Assembly: GCF_038751955.1 (NCBI RefSeq)
Contig: NZ_JBCEXH010000003.1
Span: forward strand, 138,740-202,739
Length of the DNA stretch: 64,000 nt
Reading direction: 5' to 3'
Source: Methanocalculus natronophilus
GTDB taxonomy: Archaea; Halobacteriota; Methanomicrobia; Methanomicrobiales; Methanocorpusculaceae
The position numbers and the translations under genes are program-made. Below, piece after piece: positions 1-9,243 of this stretch (position 1 is the first letter of the stretch; every line of letters begins with the position of its first letter). The notes under the pieces are model-generated. The model saw nothing but the letters and a program-made list of their open reading frames with translations. It was not told the origin of the DNA and made no database searches.

Positions 1-924
1 GAGATTGCAAAAGTACTGCTGAAAGACATCCGGATCCAGGCCCGGATGCGGCAGGCTCTTCCCGAGGCAGAAGAGGTGACAATCCGCGTCGAGATCCAGC
101 CTGATAGCGAACTTGATGAGAGCGTCATTGGCGAGGTGCGTCTCCAGAGTACAACAGGTATGCTGGTCATCGCGATCCGCCGCGGCCGGGTCTGGACGTA
201 TGGTCCGGATAAGCATACCCGCCTGAAAAAGGGTGATATCCTCATCGCCAAAGGGCCTGAAGATGGCATAGCGCCGCTTTCCAGGCAGGCTGGAGTTGAT
301 CTGCCATCTATTGATCCGGCAATCGGGGCCGCTGTCGATGATCTCGATCGTGCGGTGCTGCTGATTGTAGAGATGAAAAATATCAGTGAACTGGCAGTTG
401 GACTTGCCTATACCGCGCTCCTCTTTGACAGCAGGGATATCGCAGAAGAGGTGGTCTGGCTGAATGAACGGATGGACTCGATGCGGCATCGCCTGGATCT
501 ATGGATCCTTGAAGCTGCAAAACGGGTGGAAGAGGTTGAGAGCCTCAGGGGGCTGTTGCATATGGGAGCATTTGCAGATGAGATCTGTAGTGCGGCCTTC
601 TCTGTTGTCGATGTAATCAGGCGGGATATAGAAATCCCTCCCATATTCAGGAAGATCATCCGGGAGTCCGATGAGATCATCACCCATATCGAGGTGCAGC
701 CTGCGTCCGCTCTTGCCGGGAAAACCCTCAAGGAAGCATCCCTTGGTTCTGTAACAGGAATGATCGTCCTTGCCATCAAGCGCGGTGATGCATGGATCTA
801 CCGCCCCCGGAAACATGTCAAATTATATGACGGGGACACAATCATTGCAAAAGGCCGGCGTGATGGTGAATGCAGGCTACTGGCACTCAGTGTGCCACAG
901 GAAGAACAAATTCATGTGGAGTAA
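1..924 (+). CDS. PhoU-domain protein with two TrkA-C (RCK_C) domains, 5' end outside window
   Basis: The frame is open from base 1, so the gene starts upstream; 307 residues are visible. Order seen: a TrkA-C/RCK_C-like beta domain (roughly residues 25-85, with STTGMLVIAIRRG and KGDILIAKGPEDG), a helical PhoU-like middle (about 105-215), and a second TrkA-C copy (about 225-295, with SVTGMIVLAIKRGDAW and DGDTIIAKGRRDG). TrkA-C domains bind small ligands and gate K+ channels or transporters; PhoU-like helices mediate regulatory contacts. In methanogens such proteins are probably cytoplasmic regulators of ion transport, but the substrate cannot be told. It ends 6 bases before the next gene and is probably cotranscribed with it. 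Confidence 0.8.
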   Translation, partial: EIAKVLLKDIRIQARMRQALPEAEEVTIRVEIQPDSELDESVIGEVRLQSTTGMLVIAIRRGRVWTYGPDKHTRLKKGDILIAKGPEDGIAPLSRQAGVDLPSIDPAIGAAVDDLDRAVLLIVEMKNISELAVGLAYTALLFDSRDIAEEVVWLNERMDSMRHRLDLWILEAAKRVEEVESLRGLLHMGAFADEICSAAFSVVDVIRRDIEIPPIFRKIIRESDEIITHIEVQPASALAGKTLKEASLGSVTGMIVLAIKRGDAWIYRPRKHVKLYDGDTIIAKGRRDGECRLLALSVPQEEQIHVE

Positions 925-930
925 TCAGGA

Positions 931-2769
931 ATGGTAAATTCTAAGGAAACAGTCTATAAACTTGGCCCCGGATGTGAGGTTGAGGATGTACAGCAGGGAG
1001 CAATATATACAGGAAAGGTGCAGGGTTTTGCAAACTTTGGAACGTTTGTGATGCTGAATAACAATGTCAAAGGCCTTGTTCATAAGAGCAATGCACTGAC
1101 ACAGCACCGTGAACGTGGAGACATTCTCGTGCAGGTTGCGCAGGTGCGGCCAAACGGCAATATTGACCTGCATGAAGTGATCCTTGATGACTATGAGACA
1201 AAAATTGTAAACAGGGTTGTTCAGACCACACTTCTTATTGACCTTGGAGCAAAAATTGGCAGACGCGTCACGGTTGAAGGTGAGCTTGCCCAGGTAAAAC
1301 AGACGAGTGGACCAACCATATTTACGATACTTGATGAATCCGGAACAGAGAATGCTGCAGCATTCATCGAAGCAGGTGTCCGGGCTTATCCTGAGGCAGA
1401 TACAGGCGATATTGTACAGATATCCGGAGAGGTGATGAAGCGGAACAACCAGCTCCAGATAGAGGTTTCTGCACTTCACCTGCTCAAAGGGGATGACGCC
1501 GAGACTGTCCGGGGACGAATCGAAGCAGCACTTGATACAAGAACTGAGCCCCCGGAGATACCCTTCCTTGTTGAGAGTGATGTGCTGACAAAACTGAAGC
1601 CTGAGATGCGAAAGCTGGCAAAGATCATCAGGCGTGCTGTCTTTACACAGCAGCCGATCATCCTCCGCCACCATGCAGACGCAGATGGTATTTCTGCTGC
1701 AGTTGCTGTTGAAACTGCGGTTGTCGCACTTATCAGGGAACATGCATCTGAGGGCGATTTCGACTACTATCTCTTCAAACGATCGCCATCAAAAGCTCCG
1801 TTCTATGAGATTGAGGATATCACCCGGGATCTTGACTTCATGCTGAAAGACAGCATACGGTTTGGCCAGAAACTCCCCCTTATATTCCTGATGGATAATG
1901 GCTCGACTGAAGAGGATATGCCTGCATACAAAATTGCACAGGTCTATGATCTGGATGTTGTGGTTGCGGACCATCATCATCCAGATGAGATCATCGATCA
2001 GTTCCTCAAGGCACATGTGAATCCCTATCATGTTGGCGGCGACTTCGGCATCACCGCAGGCATGATCGGAACAGAACTCGCACGGATGATCAATCCCGCA
2101 GTTGAAGATCAGATCATCCATCTCCCGGCTATTGCCGGAGTCGCAGACAGGAGTGAATCACAGGAACTTCCACAGTACCTCTCCCTGGTCAAAGATACGT
2201 ACCCGCTTGAGGAATGCAGAAAGATTGCCCTTGCCCTTGACTATGAACAGTTCTGGCTCAGGTTTAATGACGGCCGGGAGATCGTCAGGGATATTCTGAA
2301 CCTGACAAATAACCCGGTGCGGCATGCGCGACTTGTCTCGCTCCTTGTGGAAGAAGCCGAGGCGGCAATTAATGAACAGGTGAAAACCCTTATGCCCCAT
2401 GTGAAAGAACAGCGCCTGGCATCAGGAGCACATCTCTTTATCGCCGATGTCGAGATGTATGCACACCGGTTCACGTTTCCCCCACCTGGTAAAACATCTG
2501 GTGAGATACATGATCTCCTCTGCCAGAAATATCAGAATGAGCCGGTTGTCACCATCGGGCTCGGACCGGATTTTGCTGTTCTTCGCTCCCGCGGTGTCCT
2601 GATGAATATCCCGAAGATGGTGCGCGAGCTCAGGGAAGAGATATCCGGGGGCGGCGTGAATGGAGGCGGCCATCTCGTCGTCGGCAGCATCAAATTTGTT
2701 GAAGGGATGCGGCAGACGGTCATTGAAAAGCTGATCGAAAAGATTGGAGAAGCAGGGGTTGCACACTAA
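931..2769 (+). CDS. RecJ-like DHH-family phosphoesterase with S1/OB domains
   Basis: A 612-residue archaeal RecJ-like protein. An N-terminal S1 RNA-binding domain (about 15-75, GAIYTGKVQGFANFGTFV) is followed by an OB-like segment (about 95-185). The DHH catalytic domain has HHADADGISAA (about 247) and the metal motif VVADHHHPDE (about 347). A C-terminal DHHA1 domain carries the glycine-rich SGGGVNGGGHL (about 573-583). Relatives are manganese-dependent 5'-3' exonucleases on ssDNA or RNA, some bound to the archaeal replisome (GAN/RecJ group). The S1 domain suggests nucleic-acid binding in the cytoplasm. ATG at 931 follows the previous stop by six bases. The exact in vivo substrate is not determined by sequence. 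Confidence 0.88.
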   Translation: MVNSKETVYKLGPGCEVEDVQQGAIYTGKVQGFANFGTFVMLNNNVKGLVHKSNALTQHRERGDILVQVAQVRPNGNIDLHEVILDDYETKIVNRVVQTTLLIDLGAKIGRRVTVEGELAQVKQTSGPTIFTILDESGTENAAAFIEAGVRAYPEADTGDIVQISGEVMKRNNQLQIEVSALHLLKGDDAETVRGRIEAALDTRTEPPEIPFLVESDVLTKLKPEMRKLAKIIRRAVFTQQPIILRHHADADGISAAVAVETAVVALIREHASEGDFDYYLFKRSPSKAPFYEIEDITRDLDFMLKDSIRFGQKLPLIFLMDNGSTEEDMPAYKIAQVYDLDVVVADHHHPDEIIDQFLKAHVNPYHVGGDFGITAGMIGTELARMINPAVEDQIIHLPAIAGVADRSESQELPQYLSLVKDTYPLEECRKIALALDYEQFWLRFNDGREIVRDILNLTNNPVRHARLVSLLVEEAEAAINEQVKTLMPHVKEQRLASGAHLFIADVEMYAHRFTFPPPGKTSGEIHDLLCQKYQNEPVVTIGLGPDFAVLRSRGVLMNIPKMVRELREEISGGGVNGGGHLVVGSIKFVEGMRQTVIEKLIEKIGEAGVAH

Positions 2770-2801
2770 TCTGCGATAGATGGTGCTTTAACCATAATTA
2801 T

Positions 2802-2810
2802 TTTATATAA
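2802..2810 (+). promoter_or_regulatory. TATA box of the 83-aa winged-helix gene
   Basis: The AT-only stretch TTTATATAA lies about 35 bases before the ATG at 2845, which fits an archaeal TATA box with a short leader. A GAGGTC ribosome-binding site sits just before the ATG. Confidence 0.6.
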
Positions 2811-2844
2811 GTGTGGCACTAATATATCACCAGAGGTCAAGCAT

Positions 2845-3096
2845 ATGACTGTACCAGATTCTATCCGGAATAAGTATAATGAAACGCAGGATCGTATTTT
2901 AAAATATCTGCGTGGAGGTATACAAAAAGGGCGTCATTTCTTTAAATCAAAATATATCGCCCGGGATCTCGGCCTCTCTTCAAAGGAGGTCGGGACAAAT
3001 CTCGCTATCCTCTCTGAGATCTGTGATGATCTTGAGATTAAGCGGTGGAGCTACTCCAACAGCACAACCTGGATGGTAACGTCGCGGGCCATATAA
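2845..3096 (+). CDS. Small winged-helix protein (DUF7123-like)
   Basis: An 83-residue basic protein conserved, as far as I recall, across haloarchaea and methanogens as DUF7123. The middle segment IARDLGLSSKEVGTNLAIL looks like the recognition part of a winged helix; the C-terminal WSYSNSTTWMV would be the wing. It has its own TATA box and SD, so it is probably monocistronic. A role as a transcription or chromatin factor is inferred from the fold only; no target is known. Confidence 0.75.
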   Translation: MTVPDSIRNKYNETQDRILKYLRGGIQKGRHFFKSKYIARDLGLSSKEVGTNLAILSEICDDLEIKRWSYSNSTTWMVTSRAI

Positions 3097-3100
3097 ATTT
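3091..3100 (+). promoter_or_regulatory. TATA box, probably for a leaderless transcript
   Basis: ATATAAATTT overlaps the end of the previous gene and lies about 30 bases before the ATG at 3128. That spacing puts the transcription start at or next to the start codon. Confidence 0.5.
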
Positions 3101-3127
3101 AAATCTCAAACCATCCTTTTTATATTT

Positions 3128-3307
3128 ATGACGACGATCATTACCGAGATACTCGGCACTATCGAGTTTGTTGCCCATATCGATGAGACAAAAGACTGTC
3201 TTATGTCACAGGATCCACCGGAATCGCACTGGTTCAATATCGATGTCCCAAAAGGCCATGGATTAAAAGAGGGCGACCGGATTAAAGTGACGATAGAGAG
3301 AGCCTGA
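3128..3307 (+). CDS. Hypothetical 59-aa protein
   Basis: An intact small frame, ATG 3128 to TGA 3305-3307. The protein starts MTTIITEILGTIEFVAHID and ends KEGDRIKVTIERA. The predicted pattern is beta-rich, with a PPESHWFNIDVP loop, like a small barrel. The C-terminal 'G-L-K-E-G-D-x-I-K-V' turn is typical of OB or AbrB-type barrels. I do not recognise the family. Support comes from the well-placed TATA box and from coding-like residue use that stops exactly before the convergent gene at 3337. Confidence 0.6.
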   Translation: MTTIITEILGTIEFVAHIDETKDCLMSQDPPESHWFNIDVPKGHGLKEGDRIKVTIERA

Positions 3308-3336
3308 TTCTTCCTGCTTCAGACTTCTCCTCCTGT

Positions 3337-4017
3337 TCAGAGATACTCTGCCGGAACCTGGATTTCAATTCGGTAATTATCAATATTTCTGGCGTTTATA
3401 ATGAAATACATATCTTTTCCTGATGCCACCACGACACTCCGCCGTGTTCCGGGACCCATGATCTCTCCCCCATCATAGAGTGTGCCTGTTTCTGCATCAC
3501 AGAGAACATATTGGAAGAGTGCCTGACCAGGACGGATATCTGCCTGTACATCTATCTGTATCCGCCAGAATGGTGTATCCGGTATGGTAAATATGCTGGA
3601 TACTCCCCCTCTTTTCTGTTCCAGCACCCCGATTGGAACCCAGGAGATCGTCCCAATCGTTTCATAATAGGCGGTTGTGTATGGTGCTCTTCCAAAGACC
3701 GGAATGGCCCCTGCCATCTCGTCTTCGCTCAGAATAAACGTTTTATCCCTGAATGAGGCTGATCCCGGAATGTATATGCGTGGATAGCCAAAGGGGTTCT
3801 CAACCAGCTGTATGGTGAAGATCGGTTGCCGCACTCCCTGCTCCTGTTCGGCAAACTCCCGGAGAAAGAGTGGGTGATACTGTGCATTGTCTGTATACTC
3901 TTCTTCCTGTATCTGTCCAATCCCCGGGATATCCAGGGAAGGATGCTGAAAAATAAGACTGACTATGAGAATGACGAAGAGGCCAAGTGCCAGGGTGATG
4001 AGATCCCCTTTCTGCAT
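3337..4017 (-). CDS. Membrane-anchored extracytoplasmic protein, unknown function
   Basis: 226 residues. An N-terminal anchor (LITLALGLFVILIVSLIF, about 6-23) is followed by the short linker PSLDIPGIGQ and a beta-rich extracytoplasmic domain. The first ~33 residues closely resemble the N-terminus of the transglutaminase-like protein at 9998 (MRKDDLLIMAAG...SIPGI), so the two share an anchor module but not the domain behind it. No catalytic motif is seen. ATG at 4017 is the first of the frame. It is divergent from the small membrane gene at 4190. Confidence 0.75.
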   Translation of the reverse strand: MQKGDLITLALGLFVILIVSLIFQHPSLDIPGIGQIQEEEYTDNAQYHPLFLREFAEQEQGVRQPIFTIQLVENPFGYPRIYIPGSASFRDKTFILSEDEMAGAIPVFGRAPYTTAYYETIGTISWVPIGVLEQKRGGVSSIFTIPDTPFWRIQIDVQADIRPGQALFQYVLCDAETGTLYDGGEIMGPGTRRSVVVASGKDMYFIINARNIDNYRIEIQVPAEYL

Positions 4018-4189
4018 TGTTATGTAATTGTCTGGTGTGTTGTCTGCTATATGCTTTTGTGCGAAAAAATTTGTAGCTGACGCCGCTCATGGTGCTCCCC
4101 CCTTTATCTGATTAGCCAGAGGTGGGAATGTTGAATTATGTTGTCCGGGATAGAAAAGTTCTTTTAAATTGATGCTCCATCTGCTTGTT

Positions 4190-4444
4190 ATGGAGATTCC
4201 TATGCTCAGGACATGGGTTATATTCTACCTCTTATCATTTGTTGTGCTTCTCTTTGCACTCTTTCTCACCATTCAGGGGATAATGTTATGGGTGAGCCTC
4301 TTTCTTGTTATAGTCTTAATTGCTGTAAATCTGTTCACCATCTATGGTGAAATCCTGAGAAGGAAAAGTAAGACTGAGAGATTAAAAGAGATAGCAAGGA
4401 TCGATGATCCTGAATATAATCTTGACCAGAAGAAACTCTGGTGA
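4190..4444 (+). CDS. Small two-helix membrane protein
   Basis: 84 residues from ATG 4190. TTG 4169, ATG 4172 and ATG 4202 are in-frame alternatives. 4190 is preferred because a CTTTTAAATT TATA-like box at 4161-4170 would put the transcript start there. Two hydrophobic helices span about residues 5-27 and 29-53. A basic cytoplasmic-looking tail follows (EILRRKSKTERLKEI). Its stop is ten bases from the convergent cheR stop. No family recognised. Confidence 0.6.
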   Translation: MEIPMLRTWVIFYLLSFVVLLFALFLTIQGIMLWVSLFLVIVLIAVNLFTIYGEILRRKSKTERLKEIARIDDPEYNLDQKKLW

Positions 4445-4450
4445 GTACCG

Positions 4451-5251
4451 CTATACTTCGTTTTTCTTCAGAATCTTCTGCAGGGCGTTGTAATGGGAGA
4501 AGAGCCCCTCTACTTCGCGTCCGAGATATTCTGTCTTTCCCATCACATAATAGCCATTTTTATTCAGTGCAGCGTGTATCGTTCGTGCCAGATCATTTTT
4601 CTGCTGTTCGGTGAAGTAGATGGTGACATTCCGGCAGGTGACAATATCCACATACCGTGATGCAGGAACACCGCTCATCAGATCATGTTTTCGGAAGTGT
4701 ATCATATCTTTGAGATGCTGCTTCACCTGATACTGGTCATCGGGAAGCTTTGTAAAATGCCTTCTGATTGTTGCAGCAGGCAGCTTCTCAACAACTTTTG
4801 CCTCATATATTCCATCTTTTGCTCGCTTGAGGATTTTTTCATCGATATCTGTTGCATATATTGTCGCTACCGCACCTCCTTTTTTTGTCGTGATCTCTGA
4901 GAGTATCATGGCGAGCGAATAGGGCTCCTCACCAGATGAACAGCCTGCAGACCAGATTCTGATCCTCCCGTTGCCTGAGAGTATTTCAGGGATTAATTCC
5001 TTTCGTAGAATCTCAAAGACTTCTTTATCCCTGAAGAACTCTGTGACATTGATGGTGAGTGCATTTCTCAGCAATTCCCACTCAGGAGGATTTTTATCGA
5101 GATATTGCATATATTCCTTATAATTTGCTGACTGCGTTGTCCGCATCCGTGAAAGAAGCCGCCGCTTGATGTATTCTTCTTTATAATTTGAACAGCGGAT
5201 CTGCAGGGTCTTCTCAATAAGATCCTTGATTTGCTTGAGATCTTTATCCAT
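4451..5251 (-). CDS. cheR: CheR-type chemoreceptor glutamate methyltransferase
   Basis: 266 residues, typical CheR length. The N-terminal helical CheR_N (YIKRRLLSRM, NALTINVTEFFRD) is followed by the SAM-binding Rossmann domain (RIRIWSAGCSSGEEPYSLAM), YATDIDEKIL and the conserved DIVTCRNVTIYF. It would transfer methyl groups from SAM to glutamates of methyl-accepting chemotaxis proteins. ATG 5251 is preferred over GTG 5257 because AAAGGAT lies at SD distance. No other che gene is in the window, so it is either an orphan or part of a scattered system. Confidence 0.93.
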   Translation of the reverse strand: MDKDLKQIKDLIEKTLQIRCSNYKEEYIKRRLLSRMRTTQSANYKEYMQYLDKNPPEWELLRNALTINVTEFFRDKEVFEILRKELIPEILSGNGRIRIWSAGCSSGEEPYSLAMILSEITTKKGGAVATIYATDIDEKILKRAKDGIYEAKVVEKLPAATIRRHFTKLPDDQYQVKQHLKDMIHFRKHDLMSGVPASRYVDIVTCRNVTIYFTEQQKNDLARTIHAALNKNGYYVMGKTEYLGREVEGLFSHYNALQKILKKNEV

Positions 5252-5411
5252 AAGCACTATCCTTTACTTTTATGTCTGCCAATCTATAAATAACGTTCTC
5301 AGTTTGCGACAATCCTCTTGAGCAATTGTAGCCTCTGTTTCTGGATGCCAGTCCACTCTCATGATAAAAAAATAGCAATCTTTATCTTTTTTGCTCTTCT
5401 ATGTTCTCATT

Positions 5412-5768
5412 ATGAGATCTCATTGTTTTCTCATGATCGGAGTGTGTATTGCCTGTCTCCTTTCAGCAGGCTGTATGACAACCGGCATTGACGAGATCTC
5501 GTATGAAGAGCATGCATTTCACATTACAATTGATGAAAGCATGCTGCCTGAAGAAGTCATTGTGCAGATAATCATTTTTTCCATGCAGGGTTTCCACCAG
5601 GTGGAGGAGGACCTCATCATCCAGACGATGAGCATTCAGCCAGGAACCGATACACTGACTATTCCCCACACTCTCGAGGAAGGAACGTATAAATTTCATC
5701 TGTTTGTCTTCACTGAAGAGAAGCGGATTGCCGGAAGAATTTTTCGACTGACTCTGGAGGGAGAATAA
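5412..5768 (+). CDS. Small lipoprotein, unknown function
   Basis: 118 residues from ATG 5412. A signal sequence (CFLMIGVCIACLLSAGC) ends in the lipobox LSAGC, which predicts a lipid-anchored cysteine near residue 21. The mature part is a ~95-residue beta-rich domain with alternating hydrophobic stretches, such as EGTYKFHLFVFTEEKR, like a small Ig or CARDB-like fold. It ends 27 bases before adenine deaminase and may be cotranscribed with it, though a functional link is not apparent. Confidence 0.7.
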   Translation: MRSHCFLMIGVCIACLLSAGCMTTGIDEISYEEHAFHITIDESMLPEEVIVQIIIFSMQGFHQVEEDLIIQTMSIQPGTDTLTIPHTLEEGTYKFHLFVFTEEKRIAGRIFRLTLEGE

Positions 5769-5795
5769 TACCAGGGTTTGGAATGTGGGGGAAGT

Positions 5796-7454
5796 ATGCA
5801 GAGCGATTCCTTCTATGCTGATTGTATCATTAAAAATTGTGTTGTCTTCAATCCGTTTACCTGCGACTGGGAGCATGAGGATCTTGCTATCAGGGATGGG
5901 TATGTGCTTGGAGTAGGGGATGGCTATCGTGGAGAAGAGGTTATTGATCTTCATGGAGCACGTGTGGTTCCCGGCCTGATAGATGCCCATCTCCATATTG
6001 AAAGCTCCCTTCTGACGCCTGCAGAATATGGACGACTGGTGCTGTCTCATGGGACAACAACAGTGATAGCTGATCCCCATGAAATCGCCAATGTTGCCGG
6101 GATCACAGGGATCCGGGCGATGATGGATGATGCATCCAGAACACCACTTGATATCTTCTTTATGCTTCCCAGTTGTGTTCCAGCAACTCCAATGGACTGT
6201 GCAGGAGCCACCCTTACTGCAGGCGACCTTGCAGAACTAATTGACCATCCCTTGGTGCCAGGTCTTGGGGAGATGATGAATGTCCCCGGTGTACTTGGAT
6301 CAGATCCGGATGTGCTGGCAAAACTCAGGCTCTCTACAATTGTAGATGGCCATGCACCCATGCTGACCGGACCTGCCCTTGATGCGTATATCCGGGCAGG
6401 TATTGGAAGCGATCATGAATGTATCACCCTTGACGAGGCTTCAGAGAAGCTGAGGAAAGGGATGTATATCTTCATGAGGGAGGGTGCTGCTGCAAAAAAC
6501 CTCCGGGATCTTGCCCCTCTTGCCGACTGCCACACAGCATCCCGATCTGCTTTTGCAACAGATGACCGGCCTGCTGATATGCTTGCGTATAATGGATCAG
6601 TTGATGACTGTATCAGAATTGCAATGGAGAGCGGTATTCCCGAAGAGGTTGCCCTCAGGATGGCAACGTTAACCCCGGCTGAACGTCTCTCTCTTCATGA
6701 TCGCGGCGCTCTGGCACCCGGACGTATAGCCGACTTTTGTGTTCTTGATGATTCAGAGAGCTTCCAGGTGAAACGGGTATTCAAGCGTGGCCGGGAGATG
6801 AAAAACCTCTCATACCAGCCTCCAGAGCCATTGAATATCAGATTCTCCTGCAGACTTCCCACAATAGCTGATCTTGCGATCCGGGGGGACGGCCCGGCAC
6901 GGGTGATTGGACTTATTCCAGGCCAGATCGCAACGTGTGAGGAGATTCATGATGTTGTTGGATCTGATCTTCCCGATACGGATAGGGATATTCAGAAAGC
7001 GGTTGTCTGCGACAGATACCATGCATCAGGATTTGGTCTTGGGCTTGTCAGGGGCTTTGGCCTTTGGAATGGCGCTCTTGCAGCCAGTGTCTCTCATGAT
7101 TCCCATAATATCGTTGCTGTTGGTGCCCGGGACGAAGATATCGTAGCTGCATTGGATCTGGTTGCATCACAGAATGGTGCAATGGCTGTTGTCTCAGAAG
7201 AGAAAACAACCATGCTTCCACTACCCTTTGGCGGTATCATGTCGGATAAGCCCTATCCTGAGGTTATCAGTATGCTTCAGAAGATAGATCAGCATGCCGG
7301 ATCCCTTGGTGCAACAGACAACCCCTTCATGTACCTCTCGTTTCTTGCACTCACGGTTATTCCACAACTGCGCCTGACAGAACGTGGATTATTTGACAAC
7401 ACCAGTTTTACCAACACAGATCTCTTTCTCGACAGAGCACCGGTTTTGAAATAA
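5796..7454 (+). CDS. ade: Adenine deaminase
   Basis: 552 residues, usual length for the Ade family of the amidohydrolase superfamily. It converts adenine to hypoxanthine and ammonia in purine salvage. Seen: the metal-binding VVPGLIDAHLHIESS, GTTTVIADPHEIANV, the downstream VDGHAP and SDHECIT motifs, and the family-typical C-terminal domain (SHDSHNIVAVGARDEDI, LPLPFGGIMSD). ATG 5796 is chosen because GGGGGAAG lies directly before it; an earlier in-frame TTG at 5778 adds six non-conserved residues. Confidence 0.95.
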   Translation: MQSDSFYADCIIKNCVVFNPFTCDWEHEDLAIRDGYVLGVGDGYRGEEVIDLHGARVVPGLIDAHLHIESSLLTPAEYGRLVLSHGTTTVIADPHEIANVAGITGIRAMMDDASRTPLDIFFMLPSCVPATPMDCAGATLTAGDLAELIDHPLVPGLGEMMNVPGVLGSDPDVLAKLRLSTIVDGHAPMLTGPALDAYIRAGIGSDHECITLDEASEKLRKGMYIFMREGAAAKNLRDLAPLADCHTASRSAFATDDRPADMLAYNGSVDDCIRIAMESGIPEEVALRMATLTPAERLSLHDRGALAPGRIADFCVLDDSESFQVKRVFKRGREMKNLSYQPPEPLNIRFSCRLPTIADLAIRGDGPARVIGLIPGQIATCEEIHDVVGSDLPDTDRDIQKAVVCDRYHASGFGLGLVRGFGLWNGALAASVSHDSHNIVAVGARDEDIVAALDLVASQNGAMAVVSEEKTTMLPLPFGGIMSDKPYPEVISMLQKIDQHAGSLGATDNPFMYLSFLALTVIPQLRLTERGLFDNTSFTNTDLFLDRAPVLK

Positions 7455-7463
7455 GGCTTATAT
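7455..7463 (+). promoter_or_regulatory. TATA-like box upstream of the 134-aa flavin-type oxidase gene
   Basis: GCTTATATA sits directly after the ade stop, about 45 bases before ATG 7505, and a strong AAGGAGGAG SD precedes that ATG. This suggests independent transcription. Confidence 0.45.
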
Positions 7464-7504
7464 ACCTGTAATGTTCATCTCTTCATCGGAAAGGAGGAGA
7501 AAGA

Positions 7505-7909
7505 ATGGTACATATTGACGAGAAACTGAAAGAGTCGATTGCTGAAGTCCGGATTGTTCCGCTTGCAACAGCATCAAAGGATGGCATCCCGAATGTTGTT
7601 CCGATGGGAAGCGTCTGGGTTATGGATGAGAAGACGATCTGGATTGGGGATAATTTCATGCAGAAAACCCTCCAGAACGTCCTTGAAAATCCTCATGCAG
7701 CTCTCTATGTCTGGAGCCAGAGTGTTGGGGGCTGTGTGCAGCTGAAATGTGATGTCGTGGTCGAAACAAGCGGTGAGAATGTCGAGAAGATGAGAGCGAT
7801 GATCCACGAGAAAAAACCCAATCTACCGGGGAAATCGCTTCTCATCCTTACAGTAAAAGAAAAATATGAGTGTGCCCCGGGCCCGAATGCCGGGAAGCTA
7901 CTCGACTAA
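7505..7909 (+). CDS. Pyridoxamine 5'-phosphate oxidase-family flavin protein
   Basis: 134 residues with the split-barrel FMN-binding fold. ATASKDGIPNVVPMGSVWV and KTLQNVLENPHAALYVW are the diagnostic segments. Family members bind FMN or F420 and act as small reductases or oxidases; the substrate cannot be assigned. A consensus AAGGAGGAG SD fixes the ATG. It is convergent with argG, with only two bases between the stops. A more distant member of the same superfamily lies at 56440. Confidence 0.85.
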   Translation: MVHIDEKLKESIAEVRIVPLATASKDGIPNVVPMGSVWVMDEKTIWIGDNFMQKTLQNVLENPHAALYVWSQSVGGCVQLKCDVVVETSGENVEKMRAMIHEKKPNLPGKSLLILTVKEKYECAPGPNAGKLLD

Positions 7910-7911
7910 CC

Positions 7912-9090
7912 TTATTTTTTCGAGGCCATCCTTGCCTGCAGCCCGAAGAAGACCGAGTAGCCGACTGCATGAGCCTGATCAAGGGTTGTGCTGTCAAATG
8001 AGACGAGATCATCGGAATAGATGGCATCAGGTGACGAGCGTCCGAGGATGTGGACTCCCCCTTTGAAGAGCTCCATGTCAACTGATCCATTCACACGCTT
8101 CTGTGTGGTATCAATGAAGGCATTCAGTGCATGGTATAGTGGCTCGTGAACGAGGCCCATGTATGCGAGTTCAGACCATTTATCATCAACACCGAGCTTG
8201 AAGGCAAGCTCCTGCCGCGTCAGGCAGAGCCTCTCGAGATCACGGTGGGCTGCCAGCAGGACCGTTGCAGCCGGGTGCTCATAGTTCTCCCGCGCCTTCA
8301 GGCCAAGAATCCGGTCTTCCACCATATCGTTTCTTCCAATGCCGTGTCTGCCTGATAATGTATTCAGCTTCCGGATCAGGGCTGCCCCGTCCATTTTCTC
8401 ACCATTGAGTGCCACCGGCACTCCTTCCTGGAACTGAATTGAGATGGCCTCAGGGGTGTCGGGTGCGTCCCGTGGGGATACTGTCCAGTGATAGATCTCC
8501 TCTGGTGGGTGGTACGCAGGATCCTCGAGTTTTCCTCCTTCGATACTCCGGCTCCAGATGTTCTCGTCAATGCTCCAGGGCTTGTCTTTCTTTACCGGAA
8601 CCGGGATATTGTGCTCTTCTGCGTATTCGATCTCCCATTCACGGGTGAGGTTCATATCCCGCATCGGTGCGATGATCTCATATCCATGCATCCTGAAGAT
8701 AACGTCAAACCTGAGCTGATCGTTTCCTTTTCCGGTGCAGCCATGAGCAACAGCTGCTGCTCCTTCCTTCTTTGCAATAGCAACAGTCTCTTCTGCGATT
8801 AACGGGCGGGCGAGTGACGTTCCCATCGGATAGCTTTCATAGGATGCATTTGCCTTAATTGCCGGGAAGATGTAATGCTTCACAAATGTATCAGTGGCAT
8901 CAATGGTATAGTGAGAGTCAGCTATCAGCTCACCCTTCTCAGTTGCCATCTTCACTTCTTCTTCGGGCTGGCCCACATCGACTGCTACAGTAACGACACG
9001 GTCAAATCCATACCGCTCTTTTAGAAGCGGAATACAGATGGAGGTGTCAAGCCCTCCAGAGAATGATAGCACAACGGTCTTGTCTGACAT
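7912..9090 (-). CDS. argG: Argininosuccinate synthase
   Basis: 392 residues, full family length. It joins citrulline and aspartate using ATP in arginine synthesis. The N-terminal ATP-pyrophosphatase P-loop is [12 protein letters not shown]; further conserved blocks are [26 protein letters not shown] and [10 protein letters not shown]. It is divergent from the lipoprotein gene at 9244. Other arginine genes are absent here, but carAB nearby supplies carbamoyl phosphate for the same pathway. Confidence 0.97.
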   Translation of the reverse strand: MSDKTVVLSFSGGLDTSICIPLLKERYGFDRVVTVAVDVGQPEEEVKMATEKGELIADSHYTIDATDTFVKHYIFPAIKANASYESYPMGTSLARPLIAEETVAIAKKEGAAAVAHGCTGKGNDQLRFDVIFRMHGYEIIAPMRDMNLTREWEIEYAEEHNIPVPVKKDKPWSIDENIWSRSIEGGKLEDPAYHPPEEIYHWTVSPRDAPDTPEAISIQFQEGVPVALNGEKMDGAALIRKLNTLSGRHGIGRNDMVEDRILGLKARENYEHPAATVLLAAHRDLERLCLTRQELAFKLGVDDKWSELAYMGLVHEPLYHALNAFIDTTQKRVNGSVDMELFKGGVHILGRSSPDAIYSDDLVSFDSTTLDQAHAVGYSVFFGLQARMASKK

Positions 9091-9243
9091 AGTTATTCAC
9101 CGAATTAGCAGGTACTCTTTTTCTTTCAAAAGCAATGAGCCTTCTTCCCTGGTGTTCCGGGAATGGGTTGCCAGGAGGTACACAAAAGCTTTCCCTCCAC
9201 CAGTACCATGATACAATACGAGATACTCCTGGTGAAAACGGTT

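Noticed and set aside
925-1743. 272-residue minus-strand frame antisense to the RecJ-like gene
   Set aside because: Cys-, Leu- and His-rich antisense shadow; the plus strand carries clear S1 and DHH motifs.
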